This document shows, one piece after another, positions 53,125 to 61,982 of a stretch of DNA of 64,000 nucleotides. How positions within the stretch are numbered: position 1 is the first letter of the stretch; the number at the start of each line of letters is the position of its first letter. The stretch is from contig NZ_VJMG01000016.1 in NCBI RefSeq assembly GCF_007004135.1, positions 62,001 through 126,000 on the forward strand. Direction: 5' to 3'. A program made the translations under genes and the position numbers. The notes under the pieces are model-generated. The model saw nothing but the letters and a program-made list of their open reading frames with translations. It was not told where the DNA came from and did not search any database. This stretch comes from Affinirhizobium straminoryzae. GTDB taxonomy: Bacteria; Pseudomonadota; Alphaproteobacteria; Rhizobiales; Rhizobiaceae.

Positions 53125-53394
53125 CTATTCGGAAAGCGCCCAGGCGTGGAAGACCGACGGATGCGCTTCGCCCGCCCGCTTCTTCCACGATGCGGAATCG
53201 GGTGCGGCAGCCGCTACAGTCTGCTTGCGACCGGCCAGCTGGCCACGCACCTGCGCCACATAGAACGAATGCGGCAGGTCCGTGTCGCTGCGGGCACGAA
53301 GCTCCGCTGCCATGCGGTCGATCATTTCGGCTGTGTCGAGATTGCGGGCGTCTTCGGCCTTCTGGGGTACTGCTACGCTCTTTGATATGATCAT
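53125..53394 (-). CDS. Small hypothetical protein
   Basis: 89 residues, not recognised. No signal peptide or membrane segment. It contains AEMIDRMAAELRARSDTDLPHSFYVAQVRGQLAGRK. The ATG at 53394 has GGAGGAGG upstream, which strongly supports translation. It lies in an accessory stretch between cca and hemF. Confidence 0.65.
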   Translation of the reverse strand: MIISKSVAVPQKAEDARNLDTAEMIDRMAAELRARSDTDLPHSFYVAQVRGQLAGRKQTVAAAAPDSASWKKRAGEAHPSVFHAWALSE

Positions 53395-53577
53395 GACGAT
53401 CCTCCTCCGATGCAGTCCTGCCATATCTGGCATCAGCAGCATGAAGCCACGCGCGTATTTGTCAATTCCTGAATGTATCCTAAACGCAGCTGTGATGTGT
53501 TTTGCCGCAGGCACAACCGAAGGGAGGCCCCGTTTGCCCCGCTCCGCCTCGAAATGGTGGCGTCCGCCAGCGCCGGC

Positions 53578-54492
53578 TCAGGGCCAGCGCACCATCGGCG
53601 GCAGGGAGGACAGAATCGATTCCACATTACCGCCCGTCTTCAGCCCGAAGATGGTGCCGCGGTCGTACAGAAGATTGAACTCCACATAGCGTCCGCGGCG
53701 CACCAGCTGTTCCTCGCGGTCAGCCTCGCTCCAGGGCGTGTTGAAATTGGCGCGCACCAGTTTCGGATAGATCGCGCGGAAGGCCCGGCCGACATCCTGC
53801 ACGAAGGCGAAGTTCGCCTCCCAGCCGCCCTTGTCCGCCTGCGGGTAGAGCCAGTCGAAGAAGATGCCGCCGATACCGCGCGCCTCGTTGCGGTGCTTCA
53901 GGAAGAAATACTCGTCGCACCAGGCCTTGTATCGTGCGTAGTCGGCAACGCCGGCATGGGTCCGGCACGGCTCTTCCATGGCCCCGTGAAAGGCCTGCGT
54001 ATCCGGATCCTCCTGCGTGCGGCGCCGATCGAGTACGGGTGTCAGGTCCGCCCCGCCGCCGAACCACTGGCTGGAGGTGACCACCATGCGGGTGTTCATG
54101 TGCACGGCCGGCACATTGGGATTGACGGGGTGGGCGATCAGCGAAATGCCGGAGGCCCAGAAGCGCGGATCGTCGGAAGCACCCGGCATCTGCTTGCGGA
54201 ATTCCTCGGAAAACTCGCCATGCACGGTCGAGGTGTGGACGCCGACCTTTTCGAACACGCGTCCGCTCATCATCGACATGCGTCCGCCGCCGCCGTGTCC
54301 CTCCTCGCGCAGCCAGTCCTTCGGCTGGAAGCGTCCGGGCGTGCGATCCGACAGGGGGCCGGTCAGTTCGTCCTCGAGCGCCTCGAAATCGGAACAGATG
54401 CCGTCGCGCAGCGCCTCGAACCACTGGCGGGCCTTGTCCTTCTTCTCCTCGATGCCATCCGGCAGGCCGGCGGGGATCTGCGGTCTTTCCAT
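53578..54492 (-). CDS. hemF: Oxygen-dependent coproporphyrinogen III oxidase
   Basis: 304-residue cytosolic enzyme that converts coproporphyrinogen III to protoporphyrinogen IX using O2. Family blocks are [79 protein letters not shown] and [25 protein letters not shown]. The ATG at 54492 is preceded by GAGGAGG; the open frame continues upstream without similarity. Confidence 0.96.
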   Translation of the reverse strand: MERPQIPAGLPDGIEEKKDKARQWFEALRDGICSDFEALEDELTGPLSDRTPGRFQPKDWLREEGHGGGGRMSMMSGRVFEKVGVHTSTVHGEFSEEFRKQMPGASDDPRFWASGISLIAHPVNPNVPAVHMNTRMVVTSSQWFGGGADLTPVLDRRRTQEDPDTQAFHGAMEEPCRTHAGVADYARYKAWCDEYFFLKHRNEARGIGGIFFDWLYPQADKGGWEANFAFVQDVGRAFRAIYPKLVRANFNTPWSEADREEQLVRRGRYVEFNLLYDRGTIFGLKTGGNVESILSSLPPMVRWP

Positions 54493-54691
54493 GGCGTTGG
54501 TGCCTCCTCGGGTCGCTTCGGCGCATGTCGCGGCCTGCATCTTGCGACTTACCCCTCCGTTCTGCCGCAGGCAACCGTGCAAATGCCGCGACGTGACGGC
54601 AGGCGAGGCAGCGCCGCCGATGGCGCACCGCAAGAATCGACTCGCCATCTGCGCTTGCGCGGCTTACCTTGGTTCCACGGAGGGTGAACGC

Positions 54692-54955
54692 ATGGCGAAA
54701 TTCACATCCCCGCCGCTCGACGGCTTGAAGCGCAGGATCAGCCGGCACCGCGCCGAAACCGCGGCCGGCCGCGACCAGCAGGGCCATTTCATCCGCGAAA
54801 CCTATTGTCTCAGCCGCGAGGACGCGCGCCGGAAGGCCCGTGAATGGTTCGATACCTTCCCGAAAGCCGCCTACTGGACCGAGGTGGAGAGCTGGCGCCC
54901 CTTGGAGGGCGACCGGATCGAGTTCACCATGCGTCGCCTGCCCACCGCCGACTGA
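54692..54955 (+). CDS. Conserved-looking small hypothetical protein
   Basis: 87 residues, basic, no membrane segment. RDQQGHFIRETYCLSREDARRKAREWFDTFPKAAYWTEVESW suggests a compact alpha/beta protein. GGAGGG lies 7 nt before the ATG at 54692. Function unknown; divergent from hemF. Confidence 0.7.
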   Translation: MAKFTSPPLDGLKRRISRHRAETAAGRDQQGHFIRETYCLSREDARRKAREWFDTFPKAAYWTEVESWRPLEGDRIEFTMRRLPTAD

Positions 54956-55090
54956 GCGGATATTTGCAATTTTGCGTATGCTAAAATTCTAAGTTTCCGT
55001 TAAACGCGACGGCAAGACCTCTTGCTTTATTCGTAGCAGGCATCGGGAACCGGCAAGGTCCCCGGACGAAGAACGGATAGCGGAGATCTG

Positions 55091-56050
55091 ATGTTTTCCA
55101 CCTCTCTCAACCCCACGGCGTCGTCGGCGCTTTCGCTTCTGGGCGGCACAAGCCGGGCCGTGACGGACACCGCAAGCCGCGTGGCGTCGGGCCGCGAGGT
55201 GCAGAAGGCCGCCGACAATGCTGCCTACTGGTCTATCGCCACCACGATGAAGTCCAGCAATCTGTCGCTGTCGAGCGCCGAGGATGCGCAGGCCTTTTCC
55301 GCGGCGATTGCCGACACCGCATCCGTCGGCATGCAGGCGGCCACTGACATCATGTCCGAGATCCAGTCCAAGCTGATCCTGGCGAAGAGCCCCGGTGTCG
55401 ACAAGTCGGTCGTCAACAAGGAGATCAGCCAGTTGAAGGAACAACTGAACACGGTCGTCGACAGCAGTTCCTTCAACGGCCAGAACTGGCTGAAGACGGG
55501 TGCGGGCGAAACGCCGAAGGTGCAGTCCATGGTTGGCTCCGTCACCAGCGACAAGAGCGGCGACGTATCGATCAACGTCATCGATTTCGACAAGGGCAAG
55601 TCGACGCTCGTCGCCAAGGGCAATGCGGCCGACGGCGTTCTGACACGCACCTATTCCGGCATCACCCAGTCCGGCGCTGCCTATGACTACTACCTGCTGA
55701 ATGCCGGCTCCACGACGCCGAACGGTCCCGGCGCCAAGGAGATCGCGCTGTCCTCGACCACGACCAACGAGGAGATCGACGGTATGATCTCCTCGATGAA
55801 CAGCATGATGTCGCGCATGATCGATGGCGGAGCGGAGATCGGCTCCACCAGCCGCCGCATCGCCTCGAACACCGACTTTCTGCAGAAGCTTCAGGATGTG
55901 ACCCAGACCGGCATCGGTCGCCTGGTGGATGCCAACATGGGGGAAGAGGCGGCGCGCCTGTCTTCGCAGTCCGCCCAGCAGCAGTTGCAGACCATTGGTC
56001 TCAACATCACCAATGCGTCCATGGGGCAATCGCTGGCGCTCTTCCTCTGA
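55091..56050 (+). CDS. Flagellin
   Basis: 319-residue flagellin. The conserved N-terminal D0/D1 region (NPTASSALSLLGGTSRAVTDTASRVASGREVQKAADNAAYWSIATTM) and C-terminal D1/D0 region (RIASNTDFLQKLQDVTQTGIGRLVDANMGEEAARLSSQSAQQQL...) are intact. The length and central domain resemble rhizobial FlaA-D. It stands alone, outside any flagellar cluster in this window, with its own terminator. It may be an extra flagellin gene. Confidence 0.94.
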   Translation: MFSTSLNPTASSALSLLGGTSRAVTDTASRVASGREVQKAADNAAYWSIATTMKSSNLSLSSAEDAQAFSAAIADTASVGMQAATDIMSEIQSKLILAKSPGVDKSVVNKEISQLKEQLNTVVDSSSFNGQNWLKTGAGETPKVQSMVGSVTSDKSGDVSINVIDFDKGKSTLVAKGNAADGVLTRTYSGITQSGAAYDYYLLNAGSTTPNGPGAKEIALSSTTTNEEIDGMISSMNSMMSRMIDGGAEIGSTSRRIASNTDFLQKLQDVTQTGIGRLVDANMGEEAARLSSQSAQQQLQTIGLNITNASMGQSLALFL

Positions 56051-56180
56051 GCGGCCGTGCTGCCGCAACGGTGTGAAGATAAAGAACAACGCACCTGCAA
56101 AAGACCGCAGGCGCAAACCGCTTCAGGACGATGACGTCGGGAACTGTCCCCTTGTCGGTTTCACCTCGTCCGTCCGAAGG

Positions 56181-56216
56181 AAAGTGCCGATGGCTTCCGC
56201 CGCCATCGGCACTTTT
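56181..56216 (+). terminator. Terminator after flagellin
   Basis: AAAGTGCCGATGGC (56181-56194) pairs perfectly with GCCATCGGCACTTT (56202-56215), a 14-bp stem with a built-in T-run. It stands 130 bp after the stop. Confidence 0.85.
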
Positions 56217-56301
56217 ACGTTTTGCAGATGTGTTGCGCGGCCCACCGTCGTGACCGGCGTGACGCCGCGCTGGATTCATGCCTCAGCGGCATGCGATCAT
56301 G

Positions 56302-57780
56302 TCAGCCCTTGCGACCGCGGCCCGTCTTGCGAGGTGCGGCGCGGCCGGTAGGCCTGCCGGCTGCGCGTGCTGGAGCGGGGGCAGGGGGCGGGCTGTCCGG
56401 TTCAGGTTCCGCCACCGGTTCGACGGCTGCGACGGCCTCCAGTTCGACGGGATCGGCCGCAATCGGTTCCGCGTCGGCAATCGGCGCCTCTTCCGGTGCA
56501 GACACGGCCTCAAGGGTCTGGCTCCCGGCTTCCAACTCCGCCGCGAGGGGCCGTGTGGTCATCGCGTCTGTTTCGGGCGTTGCTTCCGCTGCAGCAGACT
56601 CGGTGTTTTCCGCCGGGAGGGTGGGCGTGGCAATCTCCGGCGCGGGCTCTTCGGGTGCGGCGACAGCCTGCGCCTCGACAGCCGGTTCCTCCGCAGGGGT
56701 TTCTTCGCGGACGGGCAGGGCAGGCATGGTCTCTGCTACCGCCTCCGGTTCCGCAAGGCTCGTTTCCAGCGCGGGCGCAGCGGCCGCAATCCTGAAGGGT
56801 AGCGGCAGGATGGTGGCATCGATCTGGGGGCGAGGTTCGGCGGGGCTGAGCCCGACGATCTTTCGGATCACCTCGGTGACCGGCAGATGGTTCGGCAGTT
56901 CGGTATTGGTGTGATGCCCTGCCTGCGGCACGATCTCGTCGGATTCGATGCTGTGGCGGGAATTGATCTCGCCGAACCAGTCCCATTCGCCCATCACGTC
57001 GACAATGTTGCGGAAGGGGCGCGGCATGGCGATGCGGGCGCTCAGCGTGATGATCCGCATGGTCCTGGCCAGTGCCTCGGCCGTCGACAGATCGCTATGG
57101 GCGATAGCGTAGAGCGCTTCCGAGATGACCAGGTTGCCCTTGGAATGGCCGACGACAAGGTTGAACGAGAGACGCGGATCGGTCAGCAGCGCCTTGACCG
57201 TCTGCATGTCGAGGCTCGCCTCCAGCAGCTTTTCCGCACTGAGCTTGGGTGCCACGCCGAATTGCGGGCGTCCGAAGAACTCGTCCAGCCGTTCGAAAGT
57301 ATGGCGGAACCCGTTGAGATAGCCGAACAGGAAATGACCGCCGAGCGCTTCCGTCACCACGTCGGCGAGGCCATAGCCGGAGACCACAACGGCCACGGGC
57401 TTGCCCAGCGCATCGGCAATGTTGCGGGCAAGTGCTGCCGAGCCGAGAGCGGAGCTGCCGACACCGGCCACGGCCAGCGTATCGACGCCAGCGCCACCGC
57501 CGAACACGAAATCATCAATGGTGTCGCAGAGCGTCAGTGGCTGGCCGCCGCTCGGGTGCACGATCAGGATCGCGCCTTCAGCCGCCAGACAACTGCTGAT
57601 ATAGAAGGCCTCCTCGGCGGAAATGGATTTTACGTCGTAGAAAAGCGAGTCCAGCGTGGTGTTGCGCTGCCGAAAGCCTTCCAGCGTGAGATTGCGCAGA
57701 GGGGAGTGCTGCACGCGCTCGGGAAGGCTGAGAGTCCTGGCAAACTGGGTGATGCTGTGCGTGAATGCGGTGGGGAACAT
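56302..57780 (-). CDS. Lipase-like alpha/beta hydrolase with long disordered tail
   Basis: 492-residue protein. Residues about 1-320 look like an alpha/beta hydrolase with the elbow VVGHSKGNL (nucleophile S213). Also seen are VSGYGLADVV (134-142) and GEWDWFGEINSRHSIESDEIVPQAGHH, which may supply Asp/His. Residues about 325-475 are an Ala/Pro/Glu-rich acidic tail, ending in a basic ARAAGRPTGRAAPRKTGRGRKG stretch. No signal peptide is seen. The ATG at 57780 has GGAGAG 7 nt upstream. Substrate unknown. Confidence 0.75.
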   Translation of the reverse strand: MFPTAFTHSITQFARTLSLPERVQHSPLRNLTLEGFRQRNTTLDSLFYDVKSISAEEAFYISSCLAAEGAILIVHPSGGQPLTLCDTIDDFVFGGGAGVDTLAVAGVGSSALGSAALARNIADALGKPVAVVVSGYGLADVVTEALGGHFLFGYLNGFRHTFERLDEFFGRPQFGVAPKLSAEKLLEASLDMQTVKALLTDPRLSFNLVVGHSKGNLVISEALYAIAHSDLSTAEALARTMRIITLSARIAMPRPFRNIVDVMGEWDWFGEINSRHSIESDEIVPQAGHHTNTELPNHLPVTEVIRKIVGLSPAEPRPQIDATILPLPFRIAAAAPALETSLAEPEAVAETMPALPVREETPAEEPAVEAQAVAAPEEPAPEIATPTLPAENTESAAAEATPETDAMTTRPLAAELEAGSQTLEAVSAPEEAPIADAEPIAADPVELEAVAAVEPVAEPEPDSPPPAPAPARAAGRPTGRAAPRKTGRGRKG

Positions 57781-57874
57781 GTGATGTCTCTCCAAGGCTG
57801 GCGACCGATTATACTGTTCATTATGAGCATTCTCTGTAACAGCCTCTCACAAACCGGTCTCGCCGCCAATACCA

Positions 57875-58351
57875 CTACGGGCTGTGGTTCCCGCTCCAGG
57901 CGATTTGCCGCATGGCCTCTCCCGCAATCATGGCAGCGGAGACCGCGACATTGATGGAGCGTTGCCCGTCGACCATCGGAATGATCACGCGGTGATCGGC
58001 CGTCTCGTGCACCGAATCGGGAACTCCCGCGCTTTCCCGGCCGAACAGCAGGATGTCGCCATCCGCGAAGCGGAAATCCGTGTAGCGTTCTGCGGCCCTG
58101 GTGGAGGCGAGCACGAGGCGGCGGCCTTCTGCCCGCCGCCAGTCCTCGAACTGCTGCCAGTTGACATGGCGGGTCATGGTGACGCTTGCCAGATAGTCCA
58201 TGCCGGCGCGTCGCAGGTTCTTGTCCGAGAGCACGAAGCCAGCCGGCTCGATGATGTCGACCTGAAGGCCGAGACAGGCGACGAGCCGCAGAATCGTGCC
58301 GGTATTGCCGGGAATGTCGGGCTGGTAGAGGGCGATGCGCAGCGTCGTCAT
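57875..58351 (-). CDS. trmL: tRNA (cytidine/uridine-34-2'-O)-methyltransferase
   Basis: 158-residue SPOUT methyltransferase that methylates the wobble ribose of tRNA-Leu. The N-terminus is LRIALYQPDIPGNTGTILRL, and knot motifs are DILLFGRESAGVP and PMVDGQRSINVAVSAAMIAGE. The ATG at 58351 is chosen by family length; the frame opens at 58381. Confidence 0.94.
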   Translation of the reverse strand: MTTLRIALYQPDIPGNTGTILRLVACLGLQVDIIEPAGFVLSDKNLRRAGMDYLASVTMTRHVNWQQFEDWRRAEGRRLVLASTRAAERYTDFRFADGDILLFGRESAGVPDSVHETADHRVIIPMVDGQRSINVAVSAAMIAGEAMRQIAWSGNHSP

Positions 58352-58509
58352 GGTCTTCCGTCTCTGATGGGCGGGGTTCATCCACAGGCTGTGTTACGCA
58401 ACCGTCACAGCCGCCGAACCATCCGGGCAGATGTCGGATTTCGGCTTTCCAAGCCCGCCCTTTGCTGCTACAGGCATTTCATCTTCAACGCCAGCCAAAG
58501 GAGGCAGAC

Positions 58510-58560
58510 ATGGACATGACCGTGATGACACGCCTCCCAGCTTGGATTGTCCGAGCCTAG
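58510..58560 (+). CDS. Short upstream ORF (possible leader peptide) of ABC exporter
   Basis: 16-codon ORF reading MDMTVMTRLPAWIVRA with stop TAG. AAAGGAGG (58497-58504) stands 5 nt before its ATG, stronger than the site of the downstream gene. It lies 156 nt upstream of the first ABC exporter. There is no run of one amino acid, so classical amino-acid attenuation is not indicated. Ribosome-stalling or drug-responsive control is possible. Unrecognised; translation is inferred from the ribosome-binding site. Confidence 0.5.
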   Translation: MDMTVMTRLPAWIVRA

Positions 58561-58562
58561 GC

Positions 58563-58626
58563 AAACGGCGTTCGCGGTTTCCGCAAACCCTCTTCCCCAT
58601 TCCCATTTTGCGGCCGGTTCCCGGCC
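58563..58626 (+). promoter_or_regulatory. Alternative hairpins after the upstream ORF
   Basis: GGTTT (58576-58580) can pair with AAACC (58585-58589), while part of it (GTTT) can instead pair with AAAC (58563-58566), just after the uORF stop. A separate perfect hairpin, GGCCGG-TTC-CCGGCC, is at 58612-58626. The mutually exclusive pairing resembles an attenuator. Confidence 0.35.
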
Positions 58627-58716
58627 TCAGCGTTTGAATTTCGTCGTGCCCTGACCATCTTAACCCGCGCAGTGCGTGCGGTGGGCCGCGACCGAGCCGA
58701 TTGACGGAGCCAATTC

Positions 58717-60576
58717 ATGTTTGCCTGGTTCGAATCCCGTGTGAACCCCTATCCCGCCGGCGAGCCGGAACTGCCGCCCAAGGGGCTGGTCTCCTTCTGC
58801 TGGTACTATACAAAGCCTGTCTGGCCGTGGCTTCTGGTGCTGGGCCTCTGCTCGATGGGCATCGCGGTCATCGAGGTGTTCCTTTACCAGTTCCTCGGCA
58901 ATATCGTGGACTGGCTGAGCCATGCCGACCCCGCCACCTTCCTGCAGCAGGAGAGTGGCCGGCTGATCGGCATGGCCGCTCTCCTGCTGGTTGGCCTGCC
59001 GGTGATCGGGCTTTTCCATACGCTGACCATGCACCAGGTGCTGGCCGGCAGCTTTCCGATGATTGCGCGCTGGCAGATGCACCGTTTCCTGCTGCGCCAC
59101 TCAATGACATTCTTCGCCAACGAGTTTGCCGGTCGTGTCTCGACCAAGGTCATGCAGACGGCGCTTGCCGTGCGCGATGCGGCCATGAAGATCATCGACG
59201 TCTTCGTCTATGCCGCCAGCTTCTTCATCTCGATGCTGGCGCTGGTGGCGGCCATCGACTGGCGTCTTGGCTTGCCGCTGCTCGTCTGGCTGATCATCTA
59301 CCTGCTGATTCTCCGCCACTTCATTCCGAAGCTGCGCACGCTCTCCAGCGAGCAGGCGGATGCCCGGTCGCTGATGACCGGCCGCATCGTGGATAGCTAT
59401 ACCAATATCGCCACCGTCAAGCTGTTTTCCCATGCGGGGCGCGAGGAGCGCTATGCCCGGGAGGGCATGGACCAGTTTCTCGGCACGGTGAACCGGCAGA
59501 TGCGTCAGATCACGCTGCTGAATGTCGCCGTCGACCTCAACAATGTGCTGGTGCAGTTTTCTGTGGCGGCGCTCGGCATCTGGTTCTGGCTGGGTGGCAG
59601 CGTCAGCATCGGCGCGCTGGCGGTCGCGATCGGCCTGTCCATGCGCGTCAACGGCATGTCCAACTGGATCATGTGGGAAGTGGCAGCCCTCTTCGAAAGC
59701 ATCGGCACGGTCTATGACGGCATGGGCATGATGACCAAGCCGCACGACATCATCGACCGTCCTTCCGCACAGGCGCTCACCGCGCCGAAGGGCGAGATCG
59801 TCTATGACGATGTGCGCTTCCATTACGGCAAGCAGAAGGGCGTGATCGACAATTTCTCGCTCACCATCAAGGCGGGGGAAAAGGTCGGCCTCGTCGGTCG
59901 CTCAGGCGCCGGCAAGACCACGCTGATGAACCTCTTGTTGCGCTTCTACGATGTGGAGAAGGGCCGCATCCTGATCGATGGCCAGGATATCTCGCAGGTC
60001 TCGCAGGACAGTCTGCGGGCGCTGGTCGGCGTGGTGACGCAGGATACCTCGCTTCTGCATCGCTCGATCCGCGACAACATCGCCTATGGTCGTCCGGAGG
60101 CAAGCGATGCCGAGGTGATCGAGGCGGCCAAGCGCGCAAATGCCTGGGAGTTCATCCAGAGCCTTGCCGACCAGCAGGGGCGTACCGGCCTTGATGCGCA
60201 TGTGGGCGAGCGCGGCGTCAAGCTGTCCGGTGGCCAGCGGCAGCGTATCGCGATTGCGCGTGTGTTCCTGAAGGATGCGCCGGTCCTGATCCTCGATGAG
60301 GCGACCTCCGCGCTCGATTCCGAAGTGGAAGCGGCCATCCAGGAAAGCCTGTTCAAGCTGATCGAGAACAAGACGGTGATCGCGATCGCCCACCGCCTCT
60401 CGACGTTGACGCAGATGGACCGGCTGATCGTACTCGACAAGGGGCGGATCGTCGAGCAGGGCACGCATGGTGAACTGGTCGGTCAAGGCGGCATCTATGC
60501 CGACCTGTGGACGCGCCAGTCCGGCGGCTTCCTCGCCGATCAGGTGACACAGGAAACGGAGGCGGCGGCGGAATAG
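58717..60576 (+). CDS. ABC exporter half-transporter (permease-ATPase fusion)
   Basis: 619-residue inner-membrane exporter of the MsbA/multidrug type. The membrane domain has about six helices (about 38-320). The ATPase domain (about 350-600) has Walker A GRSGAGKTTL (about 394), signature LSGGQRQRIAIAR (about 503) and Walker B VLILDEATSALDSE (about 524). The substrate is unknown. It is very similar to the exporter at 61983, suggesting a duplicated or heterodimeric pair. It is preceded by a small upstream ORF. Confidence 0.93.
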   Translation: MFAWFESRVNPYPAGEPELPPKGLVSFCWYYTKPVWPWLLVLGLCSMGIAVIEVFLYQFLGNIVDWLSHADPATFLQQESGRLIGMAALLLVGLPVIGLFHTLTMHQVLAGSFPMIARWQMHRFLLRHSMTFFANEFAGRVSTKVMQTALAVRDAAMKIIDVFVYAASFFISMLALVAAIDWRLGLPLLVWLIIYLLILRHFIPKLRTLSSEQADARSLMTGRIVDSYTNIATVKLFSHAGREERYAREGMDQFLGTVNRQMRQITLLNVAVDLNNVLVQFSVAALGIWFWLGGSVSIGALAVAIGLSMRVNGMSNWIMWEVAALFESIGTVYDGMGMMTKPHDIIDRPSAQALTAPKGEIVYDDVRFHYGKQKGVIDNFSLTIKAGEKVGLVGRSGAGKTTLMNLLLRFYDVEKGRILIDGQDISQVSQDSLRALVGVVTQDTSLLHRSIRDNIAYGRPEASDAEVIEAAKRANAWEFIQSLADQQGRTGLDAHVGERGVKLSGGQRQRIAIARVFLKDAPVLILDEATSALDSEVEAAIQESLFKLIENKTVIAIAHRLSTLTQMDRLIVLDKGRIVEQGTHGELVGQGGIYADLWTRQSGGFLADQVTQETEAAAE

Positions 60577-60586
60577 CCGCCGCCTC
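60559..60586 (+). repeat. Perfect inverted repeat at the ABC exporter stop codon
   Basis: GAGGCGGCGGC (60559-60569) and GCCGCCGCCTC (60576-60586) form an 11-bp stem spanning the TAG stop (60574-60576). No T-run follows, so it may protect the 3' end or pause transcription. Confidence 0.6.
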
Positions 60587-60694
60587 TCATCACGCAGGAT
60601 GCGCCTGCAGCCCGCATTTTAGCAAACGCTTTTAAACTCCTGGAACGGTTTTGCGCCTATGCTCTGGACCATGCTGGTCTGGGAGAATGCCGCA

Positions 60695-61858
60695 ATGCCG
60701 ATGATCCCGCAGATGCCGCCAGAGGTGACGAGTCCCGGTCATCACGCCGTGACCATGCTGACGCGCCTTGGCCTCGACCTCACGCCGGTCAATTTCGAAC
60801 TGATGACGCTGCTGCTGGACGGACGGCGCGCCGACCTGCGGCTTGCCTTTGCCGCCCTCAAGCGACCCATCGCCGCCGAGGATTGGGAGGGGCTTGCCCG
60901 CCAGTTCCTGCCGCAGCATTTCGTCGCGGCCGCCGACCTGCAGGCGGGGCTTTCCTTGTTGCGCTCCCTGCAGGACGTGTGTGCTGCGCTGAGCCGCGCC
61001 GAGACAGCCTTCGCGGAGGACGGGCGCGCGCTTGAAAAGAGCAAGACGCTGCTCGCTGCCAGTGCCGGCATGTCGCAGGCGCAGCTGGCCCATGTGGCGG
61101 TCGGAATGGTCGGCGTCAACAGCCGGGCCGGCGAGCGGCTGACGGACCTTCTCAAAACGCTGGCCCGCTGGCTGGCGGTGTCGAAGCCGGATGTCGCAGA
61201 TACCCCGTCCGCCGACGGCGTTGCGCCTGGCGCATCGCAAGTGGCAACGTCGGAAACGCCGGGCGCCTCCATGCCGGCCGCGGCCTTAGTTGGGGGCGCC
61301 GTTTCCAGCCCTGTGACGCTGCACGGTCTTGCCGAGCGTTCGGTGCTGATGGGCCGCCTGCAGGACCTGCATACCGGCGGGCAGAAGCTCGATGGTTCCA
61401 GTCTGATGCTCTGCCATCTGAAGGGGCTCGACGGTTATCGCGGGCCGGACATGCTGAAGGCCCGTGATTTCGTGTTGGACACGCTTGGTCACCAGACACA
61501 ACGGCTGATGGGAGAGGGGGATCTTGCCTGCTGGATGTCGCCGGAGGAACTCGGCCTGCTGCTGGATGCCAACAATGATCTGCTGCTGACCGACATCAGC
61601 CAGAAGCTCCGGCGTATTGTGACGGGATCCGTACGGCATGCACGCCGCACTGTCTCGGGCCTGCCGGACCTTCGCTGCCACATCGGTTGCGCCAGCGCCT
61701 TCGGGCCCGTGTCGCCCGGCCAGCTTTACAGCAGCGCCAAGCTGGCGTTGCAGCGTGCGGAATTTGCCGATGACGATCGGCTTGTCATCAACGACCTCTC
61801 AGGCCCGCTGAAAGTCGACCGTCGCTATGACGCGCTCTATGGCAGGCGCATGCAGTAA
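60695..61858 (+). CDS. Degenerate GGDEF-like protein
   Basis: 387-residue predicted soluble protein. The N-terminal half (about 1-165) is helical and unrecognised. The C-terminal half (about 205-385) follows the GGDEF fold order: LAERSVLMGRLQDL resembles the first motif, MLCHLKGLDGYRG the DxD motif. The GGDEF site is replaced by WMSPEELGLLL, so it is almost certainly catalytically inactive. It might bind c-di-GMP or GTP, or be a structural partner. GGGAGA lies 8 nt before the ATG at 60695. It lies between two ABC exporters in the same direction. Confidence 0.7.
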   Translation: MPMIPQMPPEVTSPGHHAVTMLTRLGLDLTPVNFELMTLLLDGRRADLRLAFAALKRPIAAEDWEGLARQFLPQHFVAAADLQAGLSLLRSLQDVCAALSRAETAFAEDGRALEKSKTLLAASAGMSQAQLAHVAVGMVGVNSRAGERLTDLLKTLARWLAVSKPDVADTPSADGVAPGASQVATSETPGASMPAAALVGGAVSSPVTLHGLAERSVLMGRLQDLHTGGQKLDGSSLMLCHLKGLDGYRGPDMLKARDFVLDTLGHQTQRLMGEGDLACWMSPEELGLLLDANNDLLLTDISQKLRRIVTGSVRHARRTVSGLPDLRCHIGCASAFGPVSPGQLYSSAKLALQRAEFADDDRLVINDLSGPLKVDRRYDALYGRRMQ

Positions 61859-61860
61859 CG

Positions 61861-61881
61861 GGTCCTGCACTCGTCAGGACC
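61861..61881 (+). repeat. 7-bp inverted repeat
   Basis: GGTCCTG (61861-61867) and CAGGACC (61875-61881), 3 bp after the GGDEF-like gene stop. There is no T-run; it may be a weak terminator or operator. Confidence 0.45.
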
Positions 61882-61982
61882 AGCCGGCTGCCCTGCCGAC
61901 CGTAGCCGCGCGGCCGAAGATTGCCAAGATTTAACGCAGAGGCAGCCTTGTTGCGCCCGCGAAAGAGCCTATACCCAAGGGC

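Larger units (their letters stand above)
58352..58716. other. 365-bp leader/intergenic region before ABC exporter
   Basis: Holds a 16-codon upstream ORF with a perfect Shine-Dalgarno and, after it, two hairpins. The left part should carry the trmL promoter. No larger gene was recognised. Confidence 0.6.
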
